Assembly: GCF_026016445.1 (NCBI RefSeq)
Contig: NZ_CP096147.1
Coordinates: 188,501 to 252,500, forward strand
Reading direction: 5' to 3'
Origin: Cognatishimia activa
GTDB taxonomy: Bacteria; Pseudomonadota; Alphaproteobacteria; Rhodobacterales; Rhodobacteraceae
Length of the DNA stretch: 64,000 nucleotides
This document shows, piece by piece, positions 36,260 through 44,675 of this stretch. Below the pieces are notes generated by a model that saw only the letters and a list, made by a program, of their open reading frames with translations, was not told the origin of the DNA and searched no databases. Made by a program: the position numbers and the translations under genes. Positions within the stretch are counted from its first letter, which is position 1. Every line of letters starts with the position of its first letter.

Positions 36260-37195
36260 CTAATTTTGGGTGAGCTTCGCCAGGTCCGGATTCGGGATTC
36301 GCGCTCCGAAATGCTGGATCACTTCCCCGGCGACCAGCTGCCCACGCCGGATGGCCTCAACTGGGTCGCTGCCCAGCAGTCGCGCGCTCAGATACCCCGC
36401 GTTAAAAGCATCACCTGCGCCGGATGTGTCTCGCAAGCTGGTGACCTCGGGGGTGGAAACCAGGTACGGCGTGCCATCGATCAACGCCGCGACAGATTCT
36501 GCGCCATTTTTAAGGACAACTTCAGACACCCCCGCCGCCGCAAACCTTTTGAGCGTGTCCTCTGGGGTTTGATCCCCCCAATTGGTCTGTTCATCGTCAA
36601 AGCTGGGCAGGGCGATGTCACATTGACCCAGGAACCTGGCGACGGTTTCTTGAATTTCAGTCTTTGAAGCCCAAAGACGCGGGCGAATATTCGGATCAAA
36701 TGACACCCGAGTCCCTGCTGCACGGGCATCGCCGAGGGCTGCCAGTAGTGTCTCACGTGCTGCGTCGTTGAGGACGGCAAGCGTGATGCCACTCAGGTGG
36801 ATAAGGCCAGCACCAATCAGTTGAGATGTCAGCCAGGCCTGATCTTCGGCAAGCCCGCGGGCCGCAGAGCTGTCGCGCCAATAGTGAAAACTACGCTCCA
36901 CGCCATCAAGCTCTATCATATACATGCCCATGGTTCGCGCCGGGTCGCGGCCGATCATGGCTACGTCCAAACCGTCATTTTGCAGTTCCGAAACAAACGC
37001 ATCTGATAGGGAATCCTGCCCCACCTTGGTGAGAAATCCGATGGACGACCGCCCATCAAGCAGCTGCGCCATCTGCCAGACGGTGTTGAACGTGTCTCCT
37101 GCAAAACGCTGCTTAAACATACCAGCGCCCATCGGAGCCATCTCGATCATGGCTTCCCCAATGGCGACGGCATTCTGGGATTGAAATTCTAACAA
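36260..37195 (-). CDS. kdgK: 2-keto-3-deoxygluconate kinase (PfkB family)
   Basis: A 311-residue ribokinase-like enzyme: GGRSSIGFLTKVGQDSLSD near residues 48-66 and the PfkB signature DTSGAGDAFNAGYL near the C-terminus with the catalytic Asp. It phosphorylates 2-keto-3-deoxygluconate for the KDPG aldolase. The start is a TTG four bases after the flavoprotein stop; the next ATG is at residue 16, which would cut the first strand. It shares the minus-strand operon with the flavoprotein and Gfo/Idh genes. Confidence 0.9.
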   Translation of the reverse strand: MLEFQSQNAVAIGEAMIEMAPMGAGMFKQRFAGDTFNTVWQMAQLLDGRSSIGFLTKVGQDSLSDAFVSELQNDGLDVAMIGRDPARTMGMYMIELDGVERSFHYWRDSSAARGLAEDQAWLTSQLIGAGLIHLSGITLAVLNDAARETLLAALGDARAAGTRVSFDPNIRPRLWASKTEIQETVARFLGQCDIALPSFDDEQTNWGDQTPEDTLKRFAAAGVSEVVLKNGAESVAALIDGTPYLVSTPEVTSLRDTSGAGDAFNAGYLSARLLGSDPVEAIRRGQLVAGEVIQHFGARIPNPDLAKLTQN

Positions 37196-37198
37196 GGT

Positions 37199-39286
37199 TT
37201 AACTTTCTTTTTCGACGATGTCGTAGATCGCGCCGGTCAACCAAGCAGGCCAATCGCGTTCAAAAAACGCCTTTGCGTCTTCGTCAAACACCCGGTTTGG
37301 ACGTTCGGACATCACCATCTGGGTGCCATCAAGATGCACAAGAACCTGCTTTTCTTTGTCCGCATCATTTTCAACACGGAAACGAACATCGCCCAGCGGT
37401 CCACTGCGCGCTTGGGGTAGGGCTGATCCTGCCGGGTCACACACGGCACGAGCGCCACGGCTACCGCCACCATTTGCGATGAAATGTTCAAGTGCGGCCA
37501 GCACGGCCTCGGAGGCCAACGCCATTTGCTGCCACTGCAGAACGCGCGCAATTTCGCTGGGGCGGTCATAGGTCAGCCCGGTGTCGCGAATGCGCGCGTT
37601 CAATGCGCAGGCTGCCTCAAAGGCGGTTTTCACCTCATCTTGCGTGCAGAGAATGCCCGCGTAATCGCTCATGCGGGCTTGGACTTCTTCACGCACGGAT
37701 TTGGCGTCCAGAGTGCTGTCAGGTTGCAGCAAGGTTTTGATCTGATCGAGAACATCGGCCGCACTGCGCTCTAGCGCTGCGCCCTCCATCGGTGATCCCG
37801 TCTGGCTGGCGGCGATATGTTCGGCAACGCGGGTGCCAAACACTTGCCCAGCATTGAGCGCCGACCCTCCGGGGCGTGTGACGCCGTGGGTGCCTGCGGC
37901 CTCGCCAATGGCGTAGATCCCGGAAACATTGCTGCGGCCCCAGGTGTCAACCGCAATGCCGCCGTTCATATGCTGATTGTTCACCGCAAATTCCAGCGGT
38001 TCTTCTGCAATATCAATCTTATAGCGACGATAGAGTTCGATCGCGAGCGGGTTCATGTGGCGCAAACGGTCGATTGGCATTTCGTGCTCTGCACCGGCAT
38101 TTGTCAGATAGGTGCGTACGTCCTCATCCAGCCGCTCCAAGCTGAATTCCAAGTCGCCAGGCACCGCAAGTGGGTTCCGGTTGAAATCCATAAAGACGCG
38201 GCGGCCCTTTTGGCTTTCCCGGAATATCGCCAGATCGACGAGGCTCGATCCAAAATCCAACATCCGCGTCGCATGGAATGGCCATTGGTAGCCCTTGCGG
38301 AACACGTTTGAGGCCAGCTCTTGTGTGGTCCGGTAGTATTCGGCCAGGAAATGGTGTTCTTCACCGGCGTCATCGACGGAATAGATATGCGGAATGACCT
38401 GCACATAGGTGCCAGACAGGTTCCATGGGAAACCTTCGCGGCGGGTACCGATCCCAAATTGGCTTTCGGTGATGTTTGTCAGCTCAAGGCCGCTTTCCAG
38501 CGCCATGCCCAGCGTGCCAAAACAACCATTTGGAAAAACGCTGTCTCGGTACAATTCACCGGGCCCGCCCGCTGCAATCACGCAGGACTTAAATTGGAAG
38601 AGCACAAGACCATAAGGGTTGGCGTCGGATTGCTCTTTGGCACGGATCGCCAGCAACCCAATGGTCTTGCGTTCATCCCCATGTCCTGAGGTCAGAATTT
38701 TGACCGCCGTCGTGCGGTTAAAGAAGGCCATGTTCTGATGGATCGCCTCTTTTGCCAAAACCTGCACCATCAAGCGTGATGTTCGAGGGCCACAGCTGGT
38801 GGCGCGCCCAATTTCGTCATGGTCTGTTTTGTACCGCAGCGTGCCGCCCAAATCGTCTTGCGGCAAAGGCAGACCAAGAAACTGCAAAGACGCCATGGCG
38901 CGCGCAGACCCGACGGCTTCGATATAAGCGGTGTCTTCATCCATCGCGCCACCAGCGCGAATGGCCCGCGCCATATCTTTGAAATTGTCACCCTGATCAG
39001 CGGTGTTTGCCGTGTGCAGCGTTTGTTTGTCAGAACCAGAGCAGGCAGATGTGCCGCCCCAGGCGCTTTGGCTGACAATGGCAACATCGACGTCGCGCCG
39101 CTTGAGTTCAACGGCGGCGCGCAGCCCGGCAGCGCCGCTTCCGACCACGAGGCTTTCACAGCGATACAGCGGCAAACGGTGGCCATCTATGTCGATGTGC
39201 GCGGGGAACTCCGGCTCGGGTTGAAGATGTGGCATCTCCACATCGGTGAGCGCATCAAGGATATGCTGAGGGATTGGCTGAGGCAC
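37199..39286 (-). CDS. Fumarate-reductase/succinate-dehydrogenase-type flavoprotein 1
   Basis: A 695-residue FAD protein with SLVVGSGAAGLRAAVEL (FAD loop, about 45-61), GGTSACSGSDKQTLHT, a HMNGG segment and a C-terminal EAAGTHGVTRPGGSALNAG. It is a soluble relative of the SdhA/FrdA/aspartate oxidase group, without neighbouring iron-sulfur or membrane anchor genes. It may desaturate or reduce a sugar-acid or enoyl intermediate. The GTG start at 39286 lacks a good SD; ATG at 39235 is an alternative. It lies between Gfo/Idh 2 and kdgK. A second such flavoprotein is at 57073. Confidence 0.83.
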   Translation of the reverse strand: MPQPIPQHILDALTDVEMPHLQPEPEFPAHIDIDGHRLPLYRCESLVVGSGAAGLRAAVELKRRDVDVAIVSQSAWGGTSACSGSDKQTLHTANTADQGDNFKDMARAIRAGGAMDEDTAYIEAVGSARAMASLQFLGLPLPQDDLGGTLRYKTDHDEIGRATSCGPRTSRLMVQVLAKEAIHQNMAFFNRTTAVKILTSGHGDERKTIGLLAIRAKEQSDANPYGLVLFQFKSCVIAAGGPGELYRDSVFPNGCFGTLGMALESGLELTNITESQFGIGTRREGFPWNLSGTYVQVIPHIYSVDDAGEEHHFLAEYYRTTQELASNVFRKGYQWPFHATRMLDFGSSLVDLAIFRESQKGRRVFMDFNRNPLAVPGDLEFSLERLDEDVRTYLTNAGAEHEMPIDRLRHMNPLAIELYRRYKIDIAEEPLEFAVNNQHMNGGIAVDTWGRSNVSGIYAIGEAAGTHGVTRPGGSALNAGQVFGTRVAEHIAASQTGSPMEGAALERSAADVLDQIKTLLQPDSTLDAKSVREEVQARMSDYAGILCTQDEVKTAFEAACALNARIRDTGLTYDRPSEIARVLQWQQMALASEAVLAALEHFIANGGGSRGARAVCDPAGSALPQARSGPLGDVRFRVENDADKEKQVLVHLDGTQMVMSERPNRVFDEDAKAFFERDWPAWLTGAIYDIVEKES

Positions 39287-39317
39287 GTTTAAGGTCCAAT
39301 TTTAGGAGAAACAGCGA

Positions 39318-40481
39318 TTAAGTCAGATCGACCCAGCTCTTTTTGCGTGAAGATTCCATGCAAGCGTCGACCATTTGGCAAATGTGGTGACCCGTTTCAA
39401 AGGTTGGCCACATGGGCTGGTTTGAAACGATGGACTTTACCACTTCGGCCACTTCGATGATCTTGCTTTCATTGTATCCAAGCGCAAAGTTCGGCAATGG
39501 CAGGAAGGATCGGAAGGTTTCGTTTTCCGGACCGACGTCAATTTCACGATAGCCACGGCGTCCATTGGCATCTTCGTTGGAATAAAAGCGGATCCGGTTC
39601 ACCTCATCATAGGTGTACACCAGGCTGCCTTTGGTGCCATAAATCTCATAAGTCTGCATAAATTTTCGACCGGTCGCGATGCGGCTGAAATCCACAATGC
39701 CGCGGGCGCCGTTTTCAAAGGAACACAACAGGTTAGTTCCGTCAGGATTGGTGATGTCGGCCCATTCTTCTTGGCCGGTCAGCTTGGTTTCCTCGCCATA
39801 AGCCAAGCCGTCCACAACCGGACGTTTGTCAGTGACGATAAAGTTGTCTGCGATCAATGAGCTGACGCGGCCAACGAGGAATTCCATAAAGCTGAAGATG
39901 TGACTTCCTGTGTCTCCGACGATCCCGGTTGGGGCTAGCTCGCCGTTTGCCCGCCACATATAAGGTGCCAATGGATCACCATACATATCGATGTGCTGGC
40001 AGCCTTTGAACATCTTGATTTCGCCGATCTCACCCGCGTCGATGATTTCCTTCGCCAGATCATGTACAGGGTTGCGTGGGAAGGCATGGCCCACGCGGGT
40101 AATTACGCCTTTCGCTTTGGCGATATCAGCCAGCTCGCGCGCTTCGGCGGCGGTATCTGCCAGCGGTTTTTCACAATAGACATGTTTGCCAGCCAACAGC
40201 GCGGCTTTCGCAACTTCGTAGTGCAGGCTATCTGGCAGACAGATGTCGATCAGGTCGATGTCTGGGTCGGCAATGGCTGCCTTCCAATCGTTCAAGATCT
40301 TTGCTTCAGGCGCGCGGAATGCCAACTCTTTGGCGGCTTCGGGATTTGCCTCGACCAAAGCGACCACTTTGGCTGTGCCCGACTCTGCGCCTAGAAAATG
40401 CGGAAAGGTCTGATAGGCCATCGTATGAACCTTGCCCATCCAACCCGAAGCGCCAAGAACTGCGACCCTGACTTGCGTCAT
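39318..40481 (-). CDS. Gfo/Idh/MocA-family oxidoreductase 2
   Basis: About 387 residues from ATG at 40481, after an SD TTGGGAGA. The frame is open 132 codons further upstream, but that extension shows no family sequence. It has VLGASGWMGK (cofactor loop), CEKPLADT (EKP motif), and a substrate domain with GDTGSHIFSFMEFL. It probably oxidises a cyclic sugar or derivative, as does the enzyme at the other end of the island. It is the first gene of the minus-strand operon and has a LacI-type palindrome about 100 bases before it. Confidence 0.88.
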   Translation of the reverse strand: MTQVRVAVLGASGWMGKVHTMAYQTFPHFLGAESGTAKVVALVEANPEAAKELAFRAPEAKILNDWKAAIADPDIDLIDICLPDSLHYEVAKAALLAGKHVYCEKPLADTAAEARELADIAKAKGVITRVGHAFPRNPVHDLAKEIIDAGEIGEIKMFKGCQHIDMYGDPLAPYMWRANGELAPTGIVGDTGSHIFSFMEFLVGRVSSLIADNFIVTDKRPVVDGLAYGEETKLTGQEEWADITNPDGTNLLCSFENGARGIVDFSRIATGRKFMQTYEIYGTKGSLVYTYDEVNRIRFYSNEDANGRRGYREIDVGPENETFRSFLPLPNFALGYNESKIIEVAEVVKSIVSNQPMWPTFETGHHICQMVDACMESSRKKSWVDLT

Positions 40482-40583
40482 CTTTATATCTCCCAACCTA
40501 ACTCTGGCATAATGTCCAAACCATCCGCATTGCTTCGCAAGGCAGGTCTTTTTGGATCGTTCCAGTTTGGATTGGTAGATATG

Positions 40584-40595
40584 TGGAACGTTCCA
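40584..40595. promoter_or_regulatory. LacI-type operator, site 3
   Basis: TGGAACGTTCCA, identical to the two sites at 21641 and 21671 but here before the minus-strand Gfo/Idh 2 gene. It makes the minus-strand operon part of the same LacI regulon and marks the right edge of the island. Confidence 0.8.
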
Positions 40596-40713
40596 AATTG
40601 TCAACGGCTCGTTTAACGTGGGTTGGTAAATGGTGCTGGCGGACATGGTGTTAAAGTGGCCCTGGCTGTGGGCTTGTGACCGCGGAGTGTATTTGCTTGA
40701 GGGGAGCTTCCTG

Positions 40714-41109
40714 CTAACTTGGGTGGCTTTCGTAGAGCTCGATTGGCAAATCGTCTGGGTCAGCAAAGAAGGTAAAGCGCGCGCCAGTGAATTCATCCAC
40801 CCGCAGCGGTTCGACCTCGACATTCGCAGCCTCAAGTTCAGCGACAGCTGCATCCATGTCTTCGACAGCAAATGCAATATGGCGAAGTCCGCAAGCTTCA
40901 GGGCGTGAAGTGCGTTCAGGCGGGTTAGGAAACGAAAACAATTCTAATTGACTACCGTCGGGCAGAGCGAGGTCAAGCTTCCAACTATCGCGCGATTGGC
41001 GATAGTTTTCCGCAATAACTTTGAAGCCAAGCAGGTCCACATAGAAGGCTTTGGACCGTTGGTAATCTGCGCATATCAATGCGGTATGATGAATTCGACT
41101 TAGCTTCAA
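40714..41109 (-). CDS. VOC-family protein (YaeR-like, glyoxalase/bleomycin-resistance fold)
   Basis: A 131-residue VOC protein: IHHTALICADYQRSKAFY at the N-terminus, DGSQLELFSFP, LRHIAFAVEDMD and a final LPIELYE, giving the His/Glu metal-binding layout of the YaeR/GloA2 group. Substrate unknown. The start is a TTG with an AAGGGGAA SD-like sequence. It lies just outside the LacI-type site. Confidence 0.85.
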   Translation of the reverse strand: MKLSRIHHTALICADYQRSKAFYVDLLGFKVIAENYRQSRDSWKLDLALPDGSQLELFSFPNPPERTSRPEACGLRHIAFAVEDMDAAVAELEAANVEVEPLRVDEFTGARFTFFADPDDLPIELYESHPS

Positions 41110-41381
41110 CTTGTTTGATTCCCCTTGTTAAAATCCAAACCTCAAAAATCAGAAACTCCTAGGCTATATTGTGAAGACTTGACCCGTTGCCTCGGATAGG
41201 TGCTTTCTATCCAGCTCAGTAAAAAATACTCTAGGAAAAAGACCGGTAAGGCAATATTGCTAAAAATGGGATTTTGTCGGTAGGGAGAAATTCCTTCATT
41301 TGATATCGGTTCGCGAATATCAAATATCGCCCTGACATTCAGGGCGCATAAATCCTATTTAAATGACTGCAATTCAAATTG
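41110..41381. other. Gene-less stretch with small hairpins
   Basis: I see no gene. It contains a hairpin GATATCGGTTCGCGAATATC and a second, CGCCCTGACATTCAGGGCG (about 41330-41348), and is AT-rich. It leads into the mobile-element relics at 41382. Confidence 0.4.
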
Positions 41382-41535
41382 GGTCAGAAATGCTTGACGT
41401 TTGGGTCAAAATTGAATGACGCTATTCATGAATTTCCTAAAGTTTTGGCAGGCAAAAGAGTCAAAGGCTTGTGACGTTCCACAAACATGTTGTACGTCAG
41501 ACAACTTTGACCTTTGCGTCATAAACTGACCCAAC
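41382..41535 (+). repeat. Paired inverted GTCA/TGAC repeats (IS-end-like relics)
   Basis: GGGTCAGAAATGCTTGACG...GTCAAAATTGAATGACG (41382-41423) and CGTCAGACAACTTTGACC...GTCATAAACTGACCCA (about 41493-41534) are imperfect inverted copies of one another, about 70 bases apart. The first matches 61352-61393 and the second matches 11897-11938. Two GTCA-N-TGAC units per end resemble the multiple terminal repeats of IS21-like elements. Confidence 0.6.
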
Positions 41536-41767
41536 ACTCCCATTTCATGCTCCCGCAGGCTGTTTCAATTGATCTGACTTCCTTTTGGAAAATCAGGGCT
41601 GATTTGCAGGTTCAGTCGGCGAAGCCGCCTGTTCCTGCTGATCTGCCACGTGGCGAACGCGGGAGGGGGCGAGGCAATGCTATTCGACAGGGGTGGTGCG
41701 GCCCGCAGGCGCAGCCGAGGACACGGCCCTGTCTAATAGGGTTGCCCGAGGGATCGATGATTGGATT
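41536..41767 (+). repeat. Dispersed repeat copy B (matches 11940-12190)
   Basis: Diverged similarity to the segment behind tRNA-Arg, for example TCTGCCACGTGGCGAACGCGG here against TCTGCCATGTGGTGAACGCGG there, and GCGAGGCAATGCTATTCGACA against GCGAGGCAAAGTTATTCGACA. No intact gene is visible. Confidence 0.6.
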
Positions 41768-41949
41768 GCGTTAAGCGCATTAATCTCAAGTGGATTTGCA
41801 TTTTGCTAGAATGATTTAGTGGCGATAGAATATTCGGATTATGAATTTGGAACTAGTCGCGCCGCCCAGAAATCACTATTGGAAAAGGCGAATGCATAGG
41901 GAGACGATCTGGCTACCGAGCAAGTTCCATTCCGCATTGTGGAACCTAG
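41768..41949 (+). pseudogene. Decayed small gene, copy 1
   Basis: Reading from GCG at 41768, the translation aligns with the gene relic at 61651: EYSDYEFGTSRAAQKSLL here against EYSDYELGISRAAQKSLL there. It has an in-frame TAG at 41807 in the same place as the other copy and a second TAG at about 41897. The alignment ends near 41950, where an IS end remnant starts. No family is recognised. Confidence 0.6.
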
Positions 41950-41999
41950 GTCGATCATGAACTAACATTCAAACTGGCCCACTTAGGTGGGGCTGATCA
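41950..41999 (+). mobile_element. Right-end remnant of an IS3-family element
   Basis: CGATCATGAACTAACATTCAAACTGG and GGGGCTGATCA align with the end of the IS at 63610-63655 (CAATCATGCACTAACAATCAACTTGG and GAGGCTGCTCA). Only the terminal 50 bases remain; the transposase region is gone. Confidence 0.6.
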
Positions 42000-42090
42000 A
42001 GGGGGCGAGCTGTGTGTTCACATACTTTGTTGATTGAGGATAGATGACAACTTGGTTCTTTGGGGTTGGGCTAGGGGTGAAGGAGTGGCG

Positions 42091-43029
42091 ATGATATCCC
42101 GCATTAAGCTCACTCAGTTGCGGACATATCTGGCGCTGCATAAAACGGGCAGTGTGACGGGTGCTGCCCATTATCTGAACCTAAGCCAACCTGCGGTCAG
42201 TCGTCAGCTTGCGTTGCTGGAAGAGGCCTTGGATATCCGGCTGTTTGACCGCAAGAGTGGCGGACGCATTGTTGCGACGCGACTTGGCGAGCAGCTTTTT
42301 GATGAGTTGGAAAGCACGCTGACAACGCTGGAAAACCTGGGCGACCTGACACAAGCGGTTGTGAACCATCAGATCAATCGTCTGAAAATTGTGGCCACCA
42401 CACCAGTTATGAATTCAGAAATGTTCATCAAAAGCGTGGCGCGTCTGAGAGAGAGCCACCCTAGAACAATCATCGCTTTAGAACGAAGCCGACGAGAAAA
42501 CATTGAAGCCCTTGTTGCAGGGCATCGCGCCGATATTGGATTGAGTGCGCTGCCACTTAGAGATCCGGCGCTGTCCTACTCGTCATTTCTGAGAACGGAA
42601 GCTGTAGCGGCAGTGTCCCGGGATGACCCGCTCAGTGAGAAGGAAGTTCTAACCAAATCGGATTTCCCAAGAGAGCGACTTTTGACCACACGTGCTGGGC
42701 GTCTTTTTGGCGGGCTTGGTAAACCAGAAGGGCCTTGGGAGAACCAGCCACCTCCGGCGATCGAAGTATTTTTGGTGCAGACAGGTCTGCGATTTGCCGC
42801 AGAGGGACTTGGCGTCGCTGTCTGCGATCAACTGACCTTCAGTGCTGACCCCACCGAAAACCTAGCCATTCTCAAGTGGCGCCCAAAGCTGCCCATCGAA
42901 TATGCTTGGTTTACGGCCAAAGACAGGCATATGAGCCCGGCGTTGGAGAGTTTTACCAATTACTTGGCACTCGAAGCAGGTCTTTGGCAGGATCAATTTA
43001 CACAGCAGTTTCCACAATTTGCCCAGTAA
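42091..43029 (+). CDS. LysR-family regulator of the TctCBA-sulfatase cluster
   Basis: About 312 residues from ATG at 42091 (MISRIKLTQLRTYLAL), which has a GAAGGAGTG SD; a 19-codon extension to 42034 is less likely. The helix-turn-helix GSVTGAAHYLNLSQPAVSRQ (about 19-38) is clear, followed by an effector-binding domain. It is in the same direction as tctC, 147 bases upstream, so it probably senses the acid taken up by that transporter. Confidence 0.9.
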   Translation: MISRIKLTQLRTYLALHKTGSVTGAAHYLNLSQPAVSRQLALLEEALDIRLFDRKSGGRIVATRLGEQLFDELESTLTTLENLGDLTQAVVNHQINRLKIVATTPVMNSEMFIKSVARLRESHPRTIIALERSRRENIEALVAGHRADIGLSALPLRDPALSYSSFLRTEAVAAVSRDDPLSEKEVLTKSDFPRERLLTTRAGRLFGGLGKPEGPWENQPPPAIEVFLVQTGLRFAAEGLGVAVCDQLTFSADPTENLAILKWRPKLPIEYAWFTAKDRHMSPALESFTNYLALEAGLWQDQFTQQFPQFAQ

Positions 43030-43176
43030 CAAAGTGCCTGCGCAGTAAATATATTACAATTTGCTATCTTTCCGGTCAGTAATTCAATTTTATTATGTTT
43101 TGGATGAACGGTAGAAATTTCCTACGGACGAATCCGCCGGTTGGGAGGCCGCGGAGCTCTTGGAGGAGACACTCGT

Positions 43177-44157
43177 ATGTTTATGAAAAAGATGATGGCG
43201 GCTGCGGCGGCGCTTGTGACAGGCTTTGCGGCGTTTACAGGGTCAGCTACTGCAGAAGACTGGCCAACAAAACCGATCACTGTGATCGTAACCTATGCCG
43301 CAGGTGGAAATGCGGATCTGCAAACACGCATCGAAGCCAAATATCTAGAACCTATTCTTGGGCAACCAATCAAAGTGGTGAATGTCCCCGGTGGGGGTCA
43401 TATTCCTGGCGTTGTTAAATTTTTGAAAGAACCGGCCGACGGTTACACTTGGCTGCGCTTTGCGTCGCCGTCCACCGTCATTGGGCCACTGGTCAGAAAT
43501 ACGCCGTTTGATCCGGTCGAAGACTTTGTCCCAGCTTGGATGGCGACCCAGGGTTCTACGGTTCTGTACGTGCCAAAGGACAGCCCAATCCAAACCTTTG
43601 ACGATTTTCTGGCAGCGGCCAGAGAAAAAGACCTCGTTATGGGCGTGAACAACATTGGCGCACCGCCGCATCTGTCTGCGGTTGCCCTGACGCAGTCCTT
43701 TGATACCAAATTCAAAATTCTTGCGATGAAAACACATGGCGCTGCATTGAATGCCATGATTGGCGGCAACGTTGATGTGGTCATCGCTCTGACAACACAT
43801 GGCAAACAGTTCTCTGATGACGTGCGTGCCATTGCAATCTTGGACGAGCGTAAAGACTTCTTTGAGGCGCACCTGCCAGGTGTTCCAACACTTCCAGAAG
43901 TGTATCCCGACGTGCAGGTCGGCAATTGGATCAAATCCGGTCTGACCGCCAAGCAGGGCATTGATCCGGCGATTATCGACAAACTGGTAGATGCGACTCG
44001 TCAGGTGTTTGAGAACCCGGATTTTCAAGAGGAATATGCGGTCGTGAACACTTTGGTGCCGGTCTATGGAACCGAAGAAGTCATGGCTGACATCAAGAAA
44101 GGCATCGCGTTTTATACACCGATCCTTTCTGAACTCGGATTGCTGAAATCAAAGTAA
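43177..44157 (+). CDS. tctC: Tripartite tricarboxylate transporter binding protein (TctC/Bug type) 1
   Basis: A 326-residue periplasmic binding protein: signal peptide (KKMMAAAAALVTGFAAFTG, cleavage near ATA-ED), then WPTKPITVIVTYAAGG and VVNVPGGGHIPG, the TctC/Bug hallmark. The start ATG at 43177 follows GGAGGAGACAC. It binds an organic acid or an uncommon anionic substrate and delivers it to TctAB. A sulfatase at the end of the operon suggests a sulfated ligand. Confidence 0.92.
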   Translation: MFMKKMMAAAAALVTGFAAFTGSATAEDWPTKPITVIVTYAAGGNADLQTRIEAKYLEPILGQPIKVVNVPGGGHIPGVVKFLKEPADGYTWLRFASPSTVIGPLVRNTPFDPVEDFVPAWMATQGSTVLYVPKDSPIQTFDDFLAAAREKDLVMGVNNIGAPPHLSAVALTQSFDTKFKILAMKTHGAALNAMIGGNVDVVIALTTHGKQFSDDVRAIAILDERKDFFEAHLPGVPTLPEVYPDVQVGNWIKSGLTAKQGIDPAIIDKLVDATRQVFENPDFQEEYAVVNTLVPVYGTEEVMADIKKGIAFYTPILSELGLLKSK

Positions 44158-44162
44158 TATCA

Positions 44163-44185
44163 TTGGGGCGCGTCGAGCGCCCCAA
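44163..44185 (+). terminator. Stem-loop after tctC
   Basis: TTGGGGCG-CGTCGAG-CGCCCCAA, an 8-bp stem without a T-run, similar in place and shape to the hairpin after the ABC binding-protein gene at 27865. It probably stabilises tctC mRNA. Confidence 0.65.
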
Positions 44186-44211
44186 CAATAACCAGATGTA
44201 GGGGAATGGTC

Positions 44212-44664
44212 ATGTCAAACCGGCTGGCTAATATTCTGTTCAGTTTGGCGATCATTATCGCTGGCATTGTTTTCATAAAGATGGCCGCTGGTTTTGAGAA
44301 CTTAACCGCCTTGGCTGGGGCGCAGGTTCCCACTCAGATGTTTCCAATCGCCGTGCTGTGCATTCTGATCTTCTGCTCAACGATCAACTTGGTGAAATAT
44401 GTCATGCCCAATGGTGCAGCTGACGCCAATGATCAGCTGGATATGAACCTTGCGATGTTCATACGCGTGGCGTTGATCCTCGCGATTTTGATCACCACGA
44501 TTGCGATTTGGGATCGGTTCGGTTTCTTACCTGCGTCTGTTTTTTCTTCTTTAACCATCGCTGTCGTTCTGCAAGTGCGTTCGCCCCTGATCTATCTGGG
44601 TCTCGCGCTTTACGGACCAGCAACCTGGGCGTTCTTCCGCTACGCCGTCGCCGTGAATATCTAG
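44212..44664 (+). CDS. tctB: Tripartite tricarboxylate transporter small subunit TctB 1
   Basis: A 150-residue protein with four hydrophobic segments (first about 6-22, last ending in FFRYAVAVNI). Length and position between tctC and tctA identify the small membrane subunit. ATG at 44212 has an AGGGGAATGG stretch before it; the ATG two codons upstream is too close to that SD. Confidence 0.85.
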   Translation: MSNRLANILFSLAIIIAGIVFIKMAAGFENLTALAGAQVPTQMFPIAVLCILIFCSTINLVKYVMPNGAADANDQLDMNLAMFIRVALILAILITTIAIWDRFGFLPASVFSSLTIAVVLQVRSPLIYLGLALYGPATWAFFRYAVAVNI

Positions 44665-44675
44665 AGGGCTAGGAC

